64,000 nucleotides of DNA from Bacillota bacterium (GCA_023437715.1 JAEZFK010000073.1:44278-108277), one strand, 5' to 3'; shown: positions 15,981 to 25,071, counted from the first letter of the stretch. Numbers and translations are program-made. Notes: generated by a model from the letters alone, not told the origin.

Positions 15981-16035
15981 TATATAACGTTATATATATA
16001 ATTTATATAATATTCTATAACATCTTTCATGTCAA
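15981..16035 (-). promoter_or_regulatory. frl operon promoter with downstream operator palindrome
   Basis: Minus strand: -35 TTGACA (16030-16035), 17-bp spacer, -10 TATTAT (16007-16012). The perfect 16-bp palindrome TATATAACGTTATATA (15981-15996) lies at about +4 to +20. The spacer also contains the complement of ATTCTATAACAT (16012-16023), an exact 12-bp match to the frlR promoter (10883-10894). Two operator contacts at frlB and one at frlR are suggested. Confidence 0.75.
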
Positions 16036-16106
16036 TAGTTTTTTACATTCTTTTTACATGTCCGTCTGTCCATCATATCTTTCTCAGAAAGGGAATCCCG
16101 GGTAAC

Positions 16107-16151
16107 AAAAAAGGCGCAGCAGCCCGGAGTCTCTCTCCAGGCTGTCACGCC
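16107..16151 (-). terminator. Terminator after pfkA
   Basis: Imperfect long stem between 16113-16128 and 16137-16151 (GGCG, CAGC and CCGG blocks paired with their complements), followed on the minus strand by T6. It lies directly after the pfkA stop and insulates it from the frl promoter. Confidence 0.8.
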
Positions 16152-16163
16152 TCTATTCCATAT

Positions 16164-17138
16164 TTATCTCACAAGCATCTTGCTGATCTGATACTGGTCC
16201 TCAGGAATATCCTTAGTCATATTAAGGGCCTCCTGGATATCGAAATCCACGAATTCCCCGTGCTTATATCCTACCACCCGGTTGCTCTTGCCCTGGCAGA
16301 GAAGCTCCACTGCTTTGGCTCCCATAATGGACGCATAAACCCTGTCTTTGCAGGTAGGCGCTCCGCCTCTCTGCATATGGCCCAGGATCGTGGCCCTTGT
16401 CTCAATTCCCGTAGCCGCTTCAATTCTCTTTGCCATGGAAGCAGAGTGTCCGATTCCTTCCGCATTGATGATGATATGGTGCTTCTTCCCGCGCTTCCTG
16501 TTTTCAATAATACGGTTAATCAGAGCCTGCTCGTCGCCGTCGTAGCGCTCCGGCAGCAGAATGTCCTCCGCGCCGTTTGCGAAGCCGCACCAGAGGGCGA
16601 TGTAGCCTGCGTTACGTCCCATAACCTCAATGATGCTGCAGCGCTCATGGGAGGTAGATGTATCCCGCACCCTGTCAATGGCTTCCATGGCCGTATTTAC
16701 AGCCGTATCAAAGCCGATGGTGTAGTCGGTGCAGGCAATATCTAAATCAATGGTTCCAGGAAGTCCGATGGTATTGATTCCAAGTGCGGAAAGCTTTCCG
16801 GCTCCGCGGAAAGAACCGTCTCCGCCGATGACTACGATTCCGTCAATGCCGTGCTTTCTGCAGATTTCAGCGCCCTTTTTCTGTCCTGCCTCTGTGGTAA
16901 ACTCCTGACATCTGGCTGTATATAAAATGGTTCCCCCGCGGTGGATGATATCCGACACGCTGGTACTGCTCATATCCACAATTTCCTCCTGCAGAAGGCC
17001 TGCATATCCTCTCATAATGCCCTTAACTTCCATTCCCTCATGGATTGCAGTCCTGACAACGGCGCGGATTGCAGCATTCATACCCGGTGCATCGCCGCCG
17101 CTGGTCAATACGCCGATGGTTTTCACTTGTTTTACCAT
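16164..17138 (-). CDS. pfkA: 6-phosphofructokinase
   Basis: ATP-dependent phosphofructokinase, 324 residues, the standard bacterial length. Start taken at ATG 17136-17138 because GGAGG lies upstream and the product begins MVKQVKTIGVLTSGGDAPGM. ATP site: GGDAPGMNAAIR at 11-22 and IGGDGS; the glycine in GGDGS indicates ATP rather than pyrophosphate. The usual PGTIDND appears as PGTIDLD, so an Asn is replaced by Leu next to the catalytic Asp. MGRNAGYIAL and the fructose-phosphate-binding RGGAPTCKDR are present. It lies 65 bases after dnaE, a common clostridial arrangement. Confidence 0.95.
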   Translation of the reverse strand: MVKQVKTIGVLTSGGDAPGMNAAIRAVVRTAIHEGMEVKGIMRGYAGLLQEEIVDMSSTSVSDIIHRGGTILYTARCQEFTTEAGQKKGAEICRKHGIDGIVVIGGDGSFRGAGKLSALGINTIGLPGTIDLDIACTDYTIGFDTAVNTAMEAIDRVRDTSTSHERCSIIEVMGRNAGYIALWCGFANGAEDILLPERYDGDEQALINRIIENRKRGKKHHIIINAEGIGHSASMAKRIEAATGIETRATILGHMQRGGAPTCKDRVYASIMGAKAVELLCQGKSNRVVGYKHGEFVDFDIQEALNMTKDIPEDQYQISKMLVR

Positions 17139-17203
17139 AGTAACTTCCTCCTGATTTACGGATATCTGTTTTTGTAAGTTTCGCATTTCGTACATGTTGT
17201 ATT

Positions 17204-20200
17204 CTAATTCATTTTACCAATCTTTTCAAGTTTTTTTTCTACAAGCTTGACATTTTTTTCACCAAGTTTTCTGGCTAAAATGTCCACCAGCTCCCTGGCT
17301 GCATTGACATTCCGGTTCGCAGGCAGGACCTTTTTGGCCCGTTCCTTTTCCAGATAAATGATTACGGAATCATTTCCTTCCGAATCCTTTAAATCCGTAA
17401 GCACTTCCTGCTCCACAGCCATGTAGGCCTCCTTATCCGGGAATTTCAGCCACAGCTCCTTGGGGAGAGAGGCAAAAGGAATCACCCGCTCGCAGATCAG
17501 CTTTCCCACGGGATCGTCGCCGATGGATGCCCTGCCCTGGATGAACACCTTGGATTCCTCTACAAAAAGCTCTCTCTTGCTTTCATAATCCTTGGGAAAT
17601 ACAATGACTTCCACAGATCCCACCAGATCTTCCAGAGTGATAAATGCCATCATTTTGTTGTTTCTGGTAGTCTTTACTGTTTTTCCGGTTATCATTCCTC
17701 CGATGGTCACATAAGAGCCGTCGGGAACGTTGGTTTCCTGGGTTTCCTCGTCCACGATGAAATCTGTGGAAACCGCCGTGATATTGCTGCGCCAGGTGCT
17801 TTCATAGGCTTCCAAAGGATGGCCGCTGATGTAGATGCCCAGGGTTTCCTTTTCAAAGGCCAGCAGGTCTTCTTTTCCGAATTCTCCCACATCGGGAAAG
17901 GTTACCTGGAACCGGCTCTTTTCCTCTTCTCCGGCAATATCGAACAGGGTCATCTGACCGTCGAAAGCATTCTTCCTCTCCTTGCTCCTCTGGTCCAAAA
18001 GCTCCGGCGCAATCAAAAGCTTCTGTTTTCTGGTACCCGGAAGAGTATCCAGGGCACCGGACTTTATAAAGTTTTCCAGGGTTCTTTTATTGACCTCCTT
18101 GTTGCTCATCCGGTCAATAAAATCTTCTATGTCATGGAACAGTCCGTTCTGCTCCCGTTCTGCCACAATGAGCTCCACCACGGATTTTCCCACGCTCTTA
18201 ATGGCGGAAAGGCCGTAGCGGATGGATTCTCCCGATACGGAAAAGCCGCTTTCCCCTTCGTTGATATCAGGAGGCAGAATGGGGATTCCCATCTGTCTGC
18301 AGCTTAAAATGTATTCCGATACCTTTGAAACATTATCCATGACAGAAGTCAGGAGAGCAGCCATAAACTCCTGAGGATAGTAATATTTCAAATAGGCCGT
18401 CTGATAGGACACTACTGCGTAAGCGGCTGCATGGGACTTATTGAAAGCGTACTTGGCGAAGTCAATCATTTCATCGTAAATGCGGTTTGCCACGGCCTCG
18501 TCGATGCCGCCCGCAATACAGCCGGCCACCCCTTCTTCCTGGTTTCCGTAGACGAAATTCTTCCGTTCCTTTTCCATGACAGAGGCCTTTTTCTTGGACA
18601 TGGCCCGGCGCAGCAGATCGCTCCGTCCCATGGTATATCCGGCTAAGTCCCTTACGATCTGCATTACCTGCTCCTGGTACACGATACAGCCGTAGGTGGG
18701 AGCCAATATGGGCTCCAGCTGGGGGCAGTCATAGGTGATGGAGCTGCGGTCGTTCTTACCCTTCAAATACTTTGGAATGAAATCCATGGGGCCAGGACGG
18801 TAAAGGGAAATTCCGGCAATAATATCCTCCAGGCTTTCCGGCTTTAACTCCTTCATGAAGCTTTTCATGCCCGAACTTTCCAGCTGGAACACTCCGTCGT
18901 CCTTACCGGTTCCGATGGAATCCAGGACCGCCTTGTCCTCGTAGTCGATCCTGTCCATATCCAGGGTGATCCTTCTGTTTCTCTCCACTGCCTTTACCGC
19001 ATTCTGAATGACCGTCAGGGTACGAAGCCCTAAAAAGTCCATTTTGAGAAGTCCCAGTTCTTCTAAGGTGGTCATGGTAAACTGGGTGGTAATGGTGCCG
19101 TCAGCGGCTTTGGAAAGGGGGACGTATTCGTCCACAGAGGTCCGGCTGATGACCACGCCGGCCGCGTGCATGGAGGTATGGCGGGGCAGGCCTTCCAGAC
19201 GCATGGACATATCAATCAGATACTTAACCTCCGGGTCCTCGTTGTAGGCGTTACGCAGGTCAGGGCTCTGCTTTAAGGCCTTTTCCAGTGTCATCCCCAA
19301 GTCAAAAGGAATCATTTTGGCTATGGCGTCACAGCGGGCATAGGGCATGTCCAGAACCCGGCCCACGTCCCGGACCACGCCCTTGGCGGCCAGAGTACCG
19401 AAGGTGACGATCTGGACTACCTGGTCCTTTCCGTATTTCTCCACCACATAGTCGATGACCTCCTGGCGCCGTTCGAAGCAGAAATCCACGTCAATATCAG
19501 GCATGGAAACACGCTCCGGGTTTAAGAACCGCTCAAAGAGCAGGTTATAGCGGTTCGGATCGATATTGGTGATTCCCAGGCAGTAGGAAACAAAGCTTCC
19601 TGCCGCAGACCCGCGCCCGGGACCCACGATAATATCCTTGGACCTGGCGTAGTGGATGAAATCCCATACGATGAGGAAATAATCCACGTATCCCATGGTA
19701 TGGATGGTCTCCAGCTCATAGTCCAGCCTTTCCCTTAAGGTTCCGTCATCCTCCGGATAATGCTTTTCAAAGCCTTCCAGGCAGAGCTTGTTCAAATAGG
19801 TCCAGGAATCATATCCCTCCGGCACGTCGTATTTGGGAAGCTTTGTGACGCCGAACTCGATTTCCACATGGCACCGCTCTGCGATTTTATGAGTGTTGTT
19901 AATGGCTTTCTGGGCATAAGGGAAAAGGGCCCGCATCTCCTCCTCGGATTTGCAGTAATACTGGCCGCCTTCGTAGCGCATGCGGTTTTCATCAGCCACC
20001 TTTTTTCCGGTCTGGATGCACAGCAGAATATCGTGGGGAGCGGCATCCTCTGCAAAGGTATAATGGATGTCATTGGTAGCCACCAGCTCTATGCCGGTTT
20101 CCTCGCTCATCCTCATAAGCCCCTGATTCACGGTTTTCTGCGCCGGAATCCCATGGTCCTGAAGCTCCAGGAAGAAATTTCCCGGGCCGAATATTTCCTG

Positions 20201-20686
20201 ATAATGAAAGGCGGCTTCCTTTCCCTGTTCATACATCCCGCGGCTGATATAGCGCTGCACCTCTCCCGCAAGACAGGCGCTTAAGGCAATGATGCCCTCA
20301 TGGTACTGCTTTAATATCTCATAATCCACTCTGGGCTTGTAATAAAAGCCGTCCACAAAGCCCTTGGAGACAATTTTCATTAAGTTCTGGTAGCCCTGGT
20401 TATTTTCCGCCAGCAGCACCAGATGATAATACCGGTCTTCTCCCCCGGCCACTTCTCTGTCAAATCTTGATCCGGATGTCACATACACCTCGCACCCGAT
20501 GATGGGCTTTATTCCCACGTCTCTGGCCGCTCGATAAAAATCAATCACGCCATACATGACGCCGTGGTCCGTGACTGCCATGCTGTCCATTCCAAGGTCC
20601 TTTGCCCTGGCCACAAGCTCCTTAATCTTACAGGAGCCGTCTAAGAGGCTGTATTCCGTATGGACGTGTAAATGTGTAAATGCCAT
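17204..20686 (-). CDS. dnaE: DNA polymerase III alpha subunit (DnaE)
   Basis: Replicative polymerase of 1,160 residues. Start chosen at ATG 20684-20686 (AAGGAG upstream), giving MAFTHLHVHTEYSLLDG, the beginning of the PHP domain (1-210). The C-family core contains GPGRGSAAGSFVSYCLGI and the catalytic PDIDVDF; LLKMDFLGLRTLTV and YRPGPMDFIPKYLKGK are further landmarks. A helix-hairpin-helix region and an OB-fold (TIGGMITGKTVKTTRNNKMMAF) occupy the C-terminal third. Located between the crh-like gene and pfkA. No frameshift or insertion visible. Confidence 0.97.
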   Translation of the reverse strand: MAFTHLHVHTEYSLLDGSCKIKELVARAKDLGMDSMAVTDHGVMYGVIDFYRAARDVGIKPIIGCEVYVTSGSRFDREVAGGEDRYYHLVLLAENNQGYQNLMKIVSKGFVDGFYYKPRVDYEILKQYHEGIIALSACLAGEVQRYISRGMYEQGKEAAFHYQEIFGPGNFFLELQDHGIPAQKTVNQGLMRMSEETGIELVATNDIHYTFAEDAAPHDILLCIQTGKKVADENRMRYEGGQYYCKSEEEMRALFPYAQKAINNTHKIAERCHVEIEFGVTKLPKYDVPEGYDSWTYLNKLCLEGFEKHYPEDDGTLRERLDYELETIHTMGYVDYFLIVWDFIHYARSKDIIVGPGRGSAAGSFVSYCLGITNIDPNRYNLLFERFLNPERVSMPDIDVDFCFERRQEVIDYVVEKYGKDQVVQIVTFGTLAAKGVVRDVGRVLDMPYARCDAIAKMIPFDLGMTLEKALKQSPDLRNAYNEDPEVKYLIDMSMRLEGLPRHTSMHAAGVVISRTSVDEYVPLSKAADGTITTQFTMTTLEELGLLKMDFLGLRTLTVIQNAVKAVERNRRITLDMDRIDYEDKAVLDSIGTGKDDGVFQLESSGMKSFMKELKPESLEDIIAGISLYRPGPMDFIPKYLKGKNDRSSITYDCPQLEPILAPTYGCIVYQEQVMQIVRDLAGYTMGRSDLLRRAMSKKKASVMEKERKNFVYGNQEEGVAGCIAGGIDEAVANRIYDEMIDFAKYAFNKSHAAAYAVVSYQTAYLKYYYPQEFMAALLTSVMDNVSKVSEYILSCRQMGIPILPPDINEGESGFSVSGESIRYGLSAIKSVGKSVVELIVAEREQNGLFHDIEDFIDRMSNKEVNKRTLENFIKSGALDTLPGTRKQKLLIAPELLDQRSKERKNAFDGQMTLFDIAGEEEKSRFQVTFPDVGEFGKEDLLAFEKETLGIYISGHPLEAYESTWRSNITAVSTDFIVDEETQETNVPDGSYVTIGGMITGKTVKTTRNNKMMAFITLEDLVGSVEVIVFPKDYESKRELFVEESKVFIQGRASIGDDPVGKLICERVIPFASLPKELWLKFPDKEAYMAVEQEVLTDLKDSEGNDSVIIYLEKERAKKVLPANRNVNAARELVDILARKLGEKNVKLVEKKLEKIGKMN

Positions 20687-20786
20687 CTGCTCATTTCTCC
20701 TTCTCTTCTGATTTCTTCCATATGTACCATTATAGCATGATTCCCATGCCGGGGAAACCATTTCCCATAAAATCGAACGGATGAAA

Positions 20787-20828
20787 GAAGCGAAGCCCTC
20801 ATTGTCAGACAATGCCGGTCTCCGCTTC
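20787..20828 (-). terminator. Hairpin between crh and dnaE
   Basis: Arms GAAGCG (20787-20792) and CGCTTC (20823-20828) enclose an inner CATTGTC/GACAATG stem. Minus-strand reading ends with GAAGCGAAGC...CGCTTCTTTC. It probably terminates or attenuates the crh transcript before dnaE. Confidence 0.6.
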
Positions 20829-20844
20829 AAAAATGTAATATTGC

Positions 20845-20894
20845 GTTACGGTTCGGCCGCCCGGAAATATCCGGCGTCACCTACGAACTGTAAC
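20845..20894. other. Structured inverted-repeat element after crh
   Basis: GTTACGGTTCG (20845-20855) pairs with CGAACTGTAAC (20884-20894) with one mismatch or wobble, enclosing a CCGGA-AATA-TCCGG hairpin at 20861-20874. With the terminator at 20787 it forms a two-element structured region of about 110 nt. No known RNA class is recognised. Confidence 0.5.
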
Positions 20895-20917
20895 ATATTT
20901 ACCACAAGCAGCCACCA

Positions 20918-21172
20918 TCAGTGATTGCTTAAGTATTTTTCAATTTCAGTAATCGCCTGATTTTCATCTGCACCGTCGGCGGTAACCAGAACCTGTTCCC
21001 CTGCCGCAAGTCCCAAAGTCATCATTCCCATAATGCTCTTGGCATTTACTCTCTTGGATTCGATTTCAACATAGATGTTGCTTTCGTACTGGCTGGCAAC
21101 CTGGACCAGCATGGCAACCGGCCTTGCCTCCAAGCCTGATGCAAGTTCAACTGTGACTGTTTTCTTTACCAT
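20918..21172 (-). CDS. crh: Crh-like HPr-family protein with Glu15 and Ser46
   Basis: An 84-residue HPr-fold protein. Start chosen at ATG 21170-21172 with GGAGGA upstream. Position 15, the PTS phosphohistidine in HPr, is Glu (SGLEARPVA), so it cannot carry phosphate from enzyme I. Ser46 in the NAKSIMGMM motif is kept, so HprK could phosphorylate it. B. subtilis Crh has Gln15 and lies in the same neighbourhood (rapZ-yvcK-whiA-crh). A role as CcpA co-repressor is the natural inference. Overlap with whiA is avoided by this start (gap 29 bases). hprK is four genes upstream. Confidence 0.85.
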   Translation of the reverse strand: MVKKTVTVELASGLEARPVAMLVQVASQYESNIYVEIESKRVNAKSIMGMMTLGLAAGEQVLVTADGADENQAITEIEKYLSNH

Positions 21173-21201
21173 AATTATCCTCCTCATTCCTATGAACGGA
21201 C

Positions 21202-22173
21202 TCATTCCTTTCCGCCGTCCGCCGCTCCTGTACCACGCAGCCGCCCGGCCAGGTCGCAAAGCTTTCTAAGTCGGTGGTTCACTCCTGATTTACCTACAGG
21301 CGGATCCAGAGCTTCTCCAAGCTCTTTTAAGGTTGCTTCCGGTCTTTCCAACCTTTCCCTTGCGATCTCCCTTAAATTGTCAGGAAGGTTATCGAGCCCG
21401 ATTGTATCTCTGATATATGATATATCTTCTATCTGCTTTACAGCAGCTGATACCGTTTTATTTATGTTGGCAGTCTCGCAGTTGACCTGCCGGTTCACAC
21501 TGTTGCGCATGTCCTTTAAGATTCTGATATTTTCAAGCTCCATTAAGGCCACCGGCGCTTCCATCACATTTAAAATATCTACGATCTGGTTTCCTTCTTT
21601 GATATAAACCACAAAGTAGCGCTTTCTCTTTACAATCTTGGCCTCAAGGCCAAAGGTGGCGATAATGTCCTTTAACTGCCCTGCCTTTTGCTCTGTGGCG
21701 CATACGATCTCAAAATGATAGAATTTCTCCGGATCACTGATGGACCCTGACGAAAGAAACGCCCCGCGGATAAACGCTCTCCTGCAGCAGGACTGCTGGA
21801 TGACCATGTTCCGTACTACTGTTAAGTTTTCCCCAACTTCCCCGTTTTCATCAAGGAGTTTTGTGGCATGCAAAACCCGGATGGCATCCTCGTGCTCCCG
21901 GATGGTCACCGTGTAGGTGCGGCTTTTATTTAAGTAGGCATTTCTTCTGATAGACACATCAGTTCTTATATTAAATGTTTTTTTCAATAATGTAAAGTAC
22001 TTTCTTGCAACTGCTACATTTTCCGTGTGAATTTTAATTGTATAGCGGTCATCTTCCGATATAATTATCTTTCCGCAAAGGCTGATGATGGCAGCCGTCT
22101 CCGCTATCAGGCAGTGTCTTGCGGGGCTGATCTGCCTGGAAAGCTCTTCTTTCAGCTTAGAAGAAAATGACAT
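21202..22173 (-). CDS. whiA: WhiA-family DNA-binding protein
   Basis: A 323-residue WhiA protein: N-terminal LAGLIDADG-like fold (MSFSSKLKEELSRQI; CRRAFIRGAFLSSGSISDPEK) and C-terminal helix-turn-helix (TLKELGEALDPPVGKSGVNH). In Firmicutes WhiA influences cell division and chromosome segregation; in actinobacteria it is a sporulation regulator. Located between rapZ and crh, with only 50 bases to rapZ. A yvcK/CofD-like gene normally between them is not present. Full length, no defect seen. Confidence 0.95.
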   Translation of the reverse strand: MSFSSKLKEELSRQISPARHCLIAETAAIISLCGKIIISEDDRYTIKIHTENVAVARKYFTLLKKTFNIRTDVSIRRNAYLNKSRTYTVTIREHEDAIRVLHATKLLDENGEVGENLTVVRNMVIQQSCCRRAFIRGAFLSSGSISDPEKFYHFEIVCATEQKAGQLKDIIATFGLEAKIVKRKRYFVVYIKEGNQIVDILNVMEAPVALMELENIRILKDMRNSVNRQVNCETANINKTVSAAVKQIEDISYIRDTIGLDNLPDNLREIARERLERPEATLKELGEALDPPVGKSGVNHRLRKLCDLAGRLRGTGAADGGKE

Positions 22174-22223
22174 GTCTATACCATCCCTTTTCCCTTATTC
22201 TTCGTTGCAACCAATGATCGGAC

Positions 22224-23135
22224 TCATGCGTGGGAATCCTGCGGGTCTTTCTGCGCGTTCAGACTGTAACGCATATTATCCTTATAAATGTCCCTGTGCT
22301 CTATTTTAAGGCCAAATTCTTCTCTTGGCTTAAACTTATCATAGACAGACTTGGCAATGGTAACCGACCGGTGCTTGCCTCCTGTGCAGCCGATTGCGAT
22401 CACCAGCTGGTTCTTTCCCTCCGCCACATAATTGGGAATGAGAAATTCCAGCATATCATAAAGCTTGACCAGAAACTGTTCTGCGGTTCCTTTCTGCATC
22501 ACATAATCCCGCACTGCCTCGTCCTCCCCGGTTTGGGGCCGCAGCTCTTCAACATAGTAGGGGTTAGGCAAAAAACGGACATCAAAAACAAGGTCCGCGT
22601 CCGTGGGGATTCCGTACTTAAAACCAAAAGAAAGGATGGTGATAAATAAGTTCCGGTAAGTCTCATGCTTTACAAAAATCTTTTCCAGCTCCTGCCGGAG
22701 CTCCTTTGTAAGAAGCTGGCTGGTGTCAATGATATAATCGGCCGCTTCCTTTAAAAACGCCAGCTTCTCCCGTTCTTTCTCTATGCCGCTGTCAATCCGT
22801 CCTCCGGCCGCAAGAGGATGAGCCCTTCTGGTTTCCTTATAGCGCTTGATAAGGATCTCATCGCCTGCGTCCAGAAAAAGGATCTCAAAGGGCAGCCGTT
22901 TTCTGGACCACTCATCGAAAATCCTGTTTAAAACCGACAGATCTTCCCCGCTGCGGATATCGATTCCCAATGCCGCGTTGCGGATTCCTTCGGGATTGCT
23001 TAAGGCCAGCTCCGCAAACTTTTCCATCAGGGGGATGGGAAGATTATCCACGCAGTAAAATCCCATATCCTCCAGCATCTTAAGCGCCTGGGTCTTTCCT
23101 GCGCCCGACATGCCTGTCACAATTACAAGCCTCAC
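22224..23135 (-). CDS. rapZ: RNase adapter / nucleotide-binding protein RapZ (YvcJ)
   Basis: A 303-residue RapZ/YvcJ protein starting at GTG 23133-23135 with AAAGGAG upstream. Walker A: GMSGAGKTQ (8-16). The C-terminal domain has the conserved GCTGGKHRSVTIA motif, shared with UDP-GlcNAc-binding RapZ of E. coli. In Firmicutes YvcJ binds and hydrolyses nucleotides and has been tied to competence. It is adjacent to murB, whose product also uses UDP-GlcNAc derivatives. Confidence 0.95.
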   Translation of the reverse strand: MRLVIVTGMSGAGKTQALKMLEDMGFYCVDNLPIPLMEKFAELALSNPEGIRNAALGIDIRSGEDLSVLNRIFDEWSRKRLPFEILFLDAGDEILIKRYKETRRAHPLAAGGRIDSGIEKEREKLAFLKEAADYIIDTSQLLTKELRQELEKIFVKHETYRNLFITILSFGFKYGIPTDADLVFDVRFLPNPYYVEELRPQTGEDEAVRDYVMQKGTAEQFLVKLYDMLEFLIPNYVAEGKNQLVIAIGCTGGKHRSVTIAKSVYDKFKPREEFGLKIEHRDIYKDNMRYSLNAQKDPQDSHA

Positions 23136-23154
23136 TTTTTTCTCCTTTGCGCGC

Positions 23155-24066
23155 CTAAAACTTCCCCAGCGTCTTTACCTCCATCTCAAGCTTCACGCCT
23201 GAATGGCGGAACACTCTTTCCTTTACCTCTTCGCACAGCCCGATAATATCCGCTGCTGTCGCCTGGTTCTTGTTTATCACAAACCCGCAGTGCTTCTCCG
23301 AAATCTGGGCCCCTCCCAGGGTAAAGCCTCGGAGCCCCGCCTCGTCAATGAGCATTCCGGCATAATGGCCTGCCGGCCGCTTAAAGGTACTTCCTGCGCT
23401 GGGATATTCCAGGGGCTGTTTTTCTTTCCTTCTCCGGGCCAGATCATCCATCCGTTCCCGGATGGCAGTCTCGTCTCCCGCCTTTAAGCGGAGTACGGCT
23501 TCCAGAACGACATACTGTTTTGGAATGATGCAGCTGGTCCTGTATCCTAAATCAAGATCCTGGGCAGGGATTTCTTTCACCTTCCCTTCCGGTGTCAGAA
23601 CCGTCACCGACTCCAGAACCTCTTTCATCGCTGAACCGTATGCGCCGGCATTCATCACAACCGCTCCCCCAAGAGTACCCGGTATACCGGCTGCAAATTC
23701 AAAACCGGTCAATGAAGCCTTACATGCTTCCTGTGCGGCCCGGGCCATAGAGGTTCCGGCTCCTGCCCTCACCCTTTCCGCCTCTTTATCCGCCTGGCAT
23801 TCCCCAAAGTTCTCCATGGAAATAACCACTCCGTCAAAGCCCCCGTCTCCCACCAGAAGATTGCTTCCGTTACCCAGAATAAAAAAGGGCACGTTTTCCC
23901 GGCGGCACAGGGCAGTGATGTCCGCAAGTTCTTTTTCCCCCTTTGGAATCACAAAGAAACCGGCGGGTCCGCCAACCCGGAATGTGGTATGCTTCCCCAT
24001 AGCTTCATTCACCTTCACACGGTCTTTATCGGACGCACTAAGAAGTTTTTCATAAAATCCAGTCAT
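23155..24066 (-). CDS. murB: UDP-N-acetylenolpyruvoylglucosamine reductase
   Basis: FAD-dependent reductase of peptidoglycan precursor synthesis, about 303 residues. The frame can start at TTG 24076-24078, but ATG 24064-24066 with GAGGTG five bases upstream is preferred. FAD-binding landmarks: TTFRVGGPAGFFV, LGNGSNLLVGDGG, and GIPGTLGGAVVMNAGAYG. The active-site region YPSAGSTFKRP and terminal Glu segment are present, indicating the type II (Firmicute) enzyme. It sits 8 bases from the hprK stop. Confidence 0.95.
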   Translation of the reverse strand: MTGFYEKLLSASDKDRVKVNEAMGKHTTFRVGGPAGFFVIPKGEKELADITALCRRENVPFFILGNGSNLLVGDGGFDGVVISMENFGECQADKEAERVRAGAGTSMARAAQEACKASLTGFEFAAGIPGTLGGAVVMNAGAYGSAMKEVLESVTVLTPEGKVKEIPAQDLDLGYRTSCIIPKQYVVLEAVLRLKAGDETAIRERMDDLARRRKEKQPLEYPSAGSTFKRPAGHYAGMLIDEAGLRGFTLGGAQISEKHCGFVINKNQATAADIIGLCEEVKERVFRHSGVKLEMEVKTLGKF

Positions 24067-24074
24067 CAGACACC

Positions 24075-25007
24075 TCAATCATCCTGTTTTTTTGAGAGGT
24101 TTGCCTGGACGCGGTTATAAAGCTCCTGCGCCGCGTTGTACCCCATCTTCTTCTGTCTGTAATTGACGGCGGCAGATTCTACAATAATGGCCAGATTACG
24201 TCCCGGACGCACCGGAATGGAGTGGCATACCACCCGGTTGCCCAAAAATTCCGTATACTGGTCCTCAATTCCCAGCCTGTCATATTCTTTATCCTTATCC
24301 CAGTCTTCCAGCTTTATCACCATATCAATGGCCTGGGTATCCTTAACGCTTTCCACGCCGAACAGAGTCTTGACATCAATGATGCCGATACCCCTTAATT
24401 CGATAAAATGCCTGGTGATCTGGGGAGCAGTTCCGATGAGAGTCTCATCACTGACCTTGCGGATTTCCACCACATCATCAGTCACCAGACGGTGGCCTCT
24501 CTTAATTAACTCCAGGGCAGCTTCGCTTTTTCCGATGCCGCTCTCTCCCATAATCAGTACGCCCTCGCCGAACACGTCTACCAAAACCCCGTGAATGCTG
24601 ATGCAGGGAGCAAGCTTCACCTTCAGCCAGCGGATGATCTCCGCCATCAAATCTGAGGTGGTTTTCTCCGATACAAGGCAGGGCACGCCGTAATGGGCAC
24701 AGAAAGCCAGCATATCGTCATCCGGATTCTGGTTCCGGCTGTACACCAGGCAGGGAATATGGCTGGACAGCAGCTTATCGTACATCTCAAGCTTTCTTTC
24801 ATGGTCCATCTGGTTGATGTATTCCTGCTCCACGTAACCGATGACCTGCACCCGTTCATTATCAAAATGGTCATAAAAACCGGCTAACTGAAGGGCCGGA
24901 CGGTTGACATCCGGATGCTCAAGCACAACCTTTTCCGCATCAATCTCCGGGGTCATATTCCGAAGATTCATCTTTGCGATCAAATCTGTAATGGCTACTC
25001 CATGCAT
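24075..25007 (-). CDS. hprK: HPr kinase/phosphorylase
   Basis: Bifunctional kinase/phosphorylase of 310 residues acting on Ser46 of HPr and Crh; central sensor of carbon catabolite repression. N-terminal domain to about residue 130, then the P-loop GESGIGKS (154-161), His139, the metal-binding DD at 177-178, and the HprK signature LRGIGIIDVKTLFG. GGAG precedes the ATG. Its co-location with the E15/S46 Crh-like gene gives it a second likely substrate. Confidence 0.97.
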   Translation of the reverse strand: MHGVAITDLIAKMNLRNMTPEIDAEKVVLEHPDVNRPALQLAGFYDHFDNERVQVIGYVEQEYINQMDHERKLEMYDKLLSSHIPCLVYSRNQNPDDDMLAFCAHYGVPCLVSEKTTSDLMAEIIRWLKVKLAPCISIHGVLVDVFGEGVLIMGESGIGKSEAALELIKRGHRLVTDDVVEIRKVSDETLIGTAPQITRHFIELRGIGIIDVKTLFGVESVKDTQAIDMVIKLEDWDKDKEYDRLGIEDQYTEFLGNRVVCHSIPVRPGRNLAIIVESAAVNYRQKKMGYNAAQELYNRVQANLSKKQDD

Positions 25008-25071
25008 GGCGAAACGCTCCTTTTTCCATCTGTTTTTTTCATACTAACACAGATTTTGTATTTTGAAAAGC

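Noticed and set aside
16029..16745. A 238-codon plus-strand frame
   Set aside because: It overlaps pfkA antisense, has no ribosome site and shows no family resemblance. The pfkA reading is clear.
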